Origin: Hymenobacter norwichensis DSM 15439
GTDB lineage: Bacteria > Bacteroidota > Bacteroidia > Cytophagales > Hymenobacteraceae
Assembly (NCBI RefSeq): GCF_000420705.1
Contig: NZ_ATVL01000006.1
Location: forward strand, 744,267 to 808,266
Length of the DNA: 64,000 bases
Direction: 5' to 3'
Both the position numbers and the translations under genes were made by a program. Numbering within the stretch: the first letter of the stretch is position 1; every line of letters starts with the position of its first letter. The notes beneath the pieces are model-generated. The model saw only the letters and a program-made list of their open reading frames with translations, made no database searches and was not told the origin of the DNA. Of the stretch, positions 61,477 to 64,000 are shown piece after piece.

Positions 61477-61770
61477 TTGAAACACCTCATCCACACGCTC
61501 AATAAAGCTTTCGACCACCGGGTGCGGCTGGGCGTGATGGCCGTGCTCATGGCCAACGACGGCGTGAGCTTTACTGACCTGAAAGAGGCCCTCGACCTGA
61601 CCGATGGCAACCTAGCCAGCCACGTGGCGGCTCTGGAAAAAGCGGGGTATGTGGAGGTGAGCAAGCAGTTTGTGGGCAAAAAGCCGAACACTACTTACAC
61701 GGCTTCCAAAGATGGAAAACAGGCTTTTCAAGACCATTTGGCGGCTTTGGAAAAACTGCTGCGAGGGTAA
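61477..61770 (+). CDS. winged-helix transcriptional regulator (HTH_34/MarR-like), TTG start
   Basis: The 97 residues begin at TTG 61477. The family signature (HLIHTLNKAFDHRVRLGVMA, SFTDLKEALDLTDGNLASHV, AALEKAGYVEV) starts within two residues of that codon and no ATG lies before it, so TTG is very likely the real start. This is the small HTH_34 type that represses nearby membrane genes in Bacteroidota. Palindromes with CTTTG/CAAAG arms precede the genes on both sides and are its likely binding sites. Confidence 0.85.
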   Translation: MKHLIHTLNKAFDHRVRLGVMAVLMANDGVSFTDLKEALDLTDGNLASHVAALEKAGYVEVSKQFVGKKPNTTYTASKDGKQAFQDHLAALEKLLRG

Positions 61771-61791
61771 ACTCTATTTTTTTGACTTTTG

Positions 61792-61815
61792 GCTTTGAAA
61801 TACAAAGTTCTTTTA
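61792..61815. promoter_or_regulatory. candidate operator, CTTTG-N5-CAAAG (copy 2)
   Basis: GCTTTGAAATACAAAGTTCT continuing TTTA lies 33 bases before the DUF4173 gene and matches the site before the first membrane gene at 22 of 24 bases. Confidence 0.6.
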
Positions 61816-61847
61816 AAATATCAGAACTAATAATTCCTGCTGACAAC

Positions 61848-63482
61848 ATGAACCATTCTATCCCCGTGGCCGGCTCCCGCTATGCCCCTACCGACGCGCC
61901 GACGCCGCAACTCACGCTGAGCACGCTGCAAAAAGTGGCGCTGCCGGTTGGTGCCATTCTGTTCGATTTGCTGTTCTGGCATGAGCGGGCCGCCCTGAAT
62001 ATGCTGATTTACACCGTGTTTGTGGTGGGCGTGGTACTGACCCAGCTGCCCCGGCACGCGCCGCAGTGGCGCTCTGGCTACTTCCGTCTGACGCTGGCGG
62101 GCACCGTGCTCAGCGCTGCCATGGTGGCCTGGTATGGTTCGGGGGCGGCGCTGCTGGCGTGCGTAGCCTCGCTGGCGGTGTGGCTCGGTTACCTCAATCA
62201 ACCCCACCTGAAGCTGGTCAGCAATGCGCTATTCACGGCTATTGGTAGCGCGTGGCAGATGATGCCGGGCTTGGTAAGCCTAGTGCGCCTGCCCGACAAT
62301 GTAGGCGGCCGGGTAGGTCGGGCCTGGTTTTATGGCCGGCTGCTGGGCGTACCGTTGCTGGCGCTAGCTGTGTTCCACGTGCTGTTTATGATTGCCAATC
62401 CCGTGTACAGCCAACTCACCAGCCGGGCGCTGGCGATAGTAGGGGAATGGATAGAAGCCCTATTTGAAAACCTGTCGGTGCCGCATCTGCTGTTTTTTCT
62501 GCTGGGACTGGCTACCACCGGGGCCGCGCTGGTACTGGTGCCGGTGCACTACTTCACCGACCGGGAATCACGCTTCGGCGAGTTTATCACGCGGCAGCGC
62601 GACCGGGTGGCCTCCTTTGCCGTGCGCCGCCCCGATTTTCGCCTGCAGAACTTCCGAGCCCTCGATTTGCGCAAGGAATACCTGGTGGCGCTCAGTTTGC
62701 TGGTTTTGGTGAACGTGCTGCTGCTGGTCGTCAACGTCATCGACATCAACTGGATCTGGTTTGGGTTCAAGCCCGCGCCCAACTTCGACCTCACGCAATT
62801 TGTGCACGAAGGTACTTATGTGCTCATCTTGAGCATTTTGGTAGCTATGGGGATTGTGCTGTGGTTTTTCCGCCGCAACCTGAATTTCTACCAGCGCGGG
62901 CTGCCAGTACTACGCGGGCTGGCCACGGTGTGGGTGCTGCAAAACGCAGTGCTGGCCGTGTCGGTAGGGCTGCGCAACTACTACTACATCGTCAATACAG
63001 GTTTGGCTTACAAGCGCATTGGGGTGTATGGCTTCCTGTTGCTCACGTTTTTTGGGCTGGCTACGGTGCTGCTCAAAATCTGGCAGCGCCGCTCGGCCTT
63101 CTCGCTGGTGCGCCTCAATGCGCTGGCGGCTTACGTGCTGCTGGTGGGTCTGGCTTGCGGCAACTGGGAAATCTGGATTGTGCGCTACAACCTGCGCCCT
63201 GAGTTGCCTACCCTCGATTACGGCTTCTTGCTAGACATGCCCGACCGGGTGCTACCGGAATTGGCTGCCCACCAAGCGGTGCTCACGCAGCGCCACCTCG
63301 TGCACGAAAGCTACAGTGGTACTTGGGAAAAGCTGGAACCGGCCGCTGCTACCCAACGGCTTCAGCAGCGCCTCCAAGAGTTCAAGGCCCTGCAAGCCGC
63401 CCGCCACTGGCCCAGCTACACCTACGCCGACTGGCAGGCAGATAAGGAGCTGAACGAACGAGCCTCCAGACCAACGAAATAG
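61848..63482 (+). CDS. DUF4173/DUF4153-type polytopic membrane protein
   Basis: The start at 61848 (MNHSIPVAGSRYAPTDAPTP) is the first ATG after the operator-like site. The 544 residues contain about ten to twelve membrane segments, with FVHEGTYVLILSILVAMGIV and RNYYYIVNTGLAYKRIGVYG as family-type marks near residues 330-400, and a soluble C-terminal tail (LHVHES-like LVHESYSGTWEKLEPAAATQ). DUF4173/DUF4153 proteins are of unknown function, often next to HTH_34 regulators as here. The tail may be periplasmic. Confidence 0.8.
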   Translation: MNHSIPVAGSRYAPTDAPTPQLTLSTLQKVALPVGAILFDLLFWHERAALNMLIYTVFVVGVVLTQLPRHAPQWRSGYFRLTLAGTVLSAAMVAWYGSGAALLACVASLAVWLGYLNQPHLKLVSNALFTAIGSAWQMMPGLVSLVRLPDNVGGRVGRAWFYGRLLGVPLLALAVFHVLFMIANPVYSQLTSRALAIVGEWIEALFENLSVPHLLFFLLGLATTGAALVLVPVHYFTDRESRFGEFITRQRDRVASFAVRRPDFRLQNFRALDLRKEYLVALSLLVLVNVLLLVVNVIDINWIWFGFKPAPNFDLTQFVHEGTYVLILSILVAMGIVLWFFRRNLNFYQRGLPVLRGLATVWVLQNAVLAVSVGLRNYYYIVNTGLAYKRIGVYGFLLLTFFGLATVLLKIWQRRSAFSLVRLNALAAYVLLVGLACGNWEIWIVRYNLRPELPTLDYGFLLDMPDRVLPELAAHQAVLTQRHLVHESYSGTWEKLEPAAATQRLQQRLQEFKALQAARHWPSYTYADWQADKELNERASRPTK

Positions 63483-63530
63483 CCTGCTGCCTCAACCATT
63501 TGCCTGGTCGCTCATTCATTTATCGAAGAT

Positions 63531-63770
63531 ATGCTCCTTCAATTCGCTTTAACCGTCTTGGCCCTGCTGGTATGCGTCGGCGACGTAGCAGCGCTGGCTT
63601 TCCTACTGTCTTGGCAAGACCACGCCGACAACCCCATTTCCCGCCGCCAACGCCTACTGACGGGCGTCCTGCCAGCCAGCTGCCTACTCCTGTTGCTGCT
63701 GTTGGGTGCGGTATTTTTCCTGATGATGCTTTGGTCGCCGCAGGGGGCTGAGCTATTGGCTGGTCGTTGA
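63531..63770 (+). CDS. small membrane protein, 79 residues
   Basis: MLLQFALTVLALLVCVGDVA begins a membrane helix. A second segment (GVLPASCLLLLLLLGAVFFL) follows near residue 45. It starts 48 bases after the DUF4173 gene and ends 13 bases before the next, in the same direction, which supports it as a real gene of the unit. Confidence 0.6.
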   Translation: MLLQFALTVLALLVCVGDVAALAFLLSWQDHADNPISRRQRLLTGVLPASCLLLLLLLGAVFFLMMLWSPQGAELLAGR

Positions 63771-63783
63771 TATTTTCTTCGCT

Positions 63784-64000
63784 ATGGAAGCTCAACTCAC
63801 TCCGTCCGCACCACTGGCAAGCAGTAGGCTCGGCCGCTGGCTGGCCGTTGCGCAACAGCTTAAGGATACACTTACTATCCTGGGTATAAATATTATGCTG
63901 CTTTTTGCTTTGTTGTTTTTCGGCTTGCCTGTTCCCGGTCTGATTCTTTATTGCCTGCGTTGGCAGCTAACCCGCGGAGCCAGTACCTACCGCCGGACCG
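63784..64000 (+). CDS. membrane protein, 3' end beyond the window
   Basis: The visible 72 codons read MEAQLTPSAPLASSRLGRWL, then AVAQQLKDTLTILGIN and a hydrophobic helix IMLLFALLFFGLPVPGLIL. No stop codon occurs before the window edge. It begins 13 bases after the previous gene, so it belongs to the same unit. The family is unknown. Confidence 0.6.
   Translation, partial: MEAQLTPSAPLASSRLGRWLAVAQQLKDTLTILGINIMLLFALLFFGLPVPGLILYCLRWQLTRGASTYRRT

Overview
The window looks like a chromosomal segment of a GC-rich Bacteroidota, most likely a Hymenobacter-like member of the Cytophagales. Supporting signs are TssN (found only in the Bacteroidota type VI system), a Rho factor with a very long disordered insertion, a TonB-dependent-receptor-like barrel with a carboxypeptidase-regulatory N-terminus, several OmpA-domain proteins, DUF4252 and DUF4870 families, and a TAnnTTTG promoter box. 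The genus is inferred from gene content and style, not computed.

Layout. 1-2252: edge of a type VI secretion cluster (start of tssK, tssN, and a divergent tssG-like gene), then a small immunity-like gene. 3107-8242: RsbQ-type hydrolase, three OmpA-domain envelope proteins and accD. 8388-16323: DNA glycosylase, radical SAM enzyme, DUF4870, gamma carbonic anhydrase, CNNM/CorC transporter, DsbD, and isoaspartyl peptidase. 16324-16905: a 580-base gap holding a minus-strand structured RNA (tRNA-like domain plus three hairpins with one identical loop). 16906-26409: Lrp regulator, TonB-domain protein, thioredoxin, a GbsR-type regulator with its likely target gene, ClC channel, DnaE. 26917-38900: desaturase, LysM lytic transglycosylase, TonB-receptor-like barrel, O-methyltransferase, a lone SRA domain, M16 peptidase, glycosyltransferase 9, aminopeptidase P. 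39246-43000: two recently homogenised TSP3-OmpA genes and a broken VOC gene. 43088-53158: lipoproteins, EVE-domain protein, polymerase-dead PolX, a second glycosyltransferase 9, OsmC, UBP zinc finger, SerS. 53706-64000: Rho, a DsbA-like protein, UbiA plus a methyltransferase, and a cluster of small membrane proteins around a winged-helix regulator.

Most of the DNA is ordinary housekeeping and envelope genes set in short transcription units, most of them closed by clear hairpin terminators. The envelope theme is strong: peptidoglycan-anchored OmpA proteins, a transglycosylase, two LPS-core-type glycosyltransferases, a DsbD/thioredoxin/DsbA-like redox set, and lipoproteins. Intergenic spaces carry several families of long inverted repeats built from short reused words. 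One copy of a repeat word lies in frame inside a glycosyltransferase gene.

The most notable signal is the RNA at about 16505-16782. Three stems of different sequence all present the loop UCUGGGUGGG, and the last stem doubles as the terminator. The 5' part folds as a class-II tRNA-like domain with a CUC anticodon loop and an oversized variable arm. The loop contains UCUGGGU, which fits the USUGGRU preference that I recall (from memory, to be checked) for the Bacteroides RRM protein RbpB. The element could therefore be a decoy RNA for an RRM-type RNA-binding protein.
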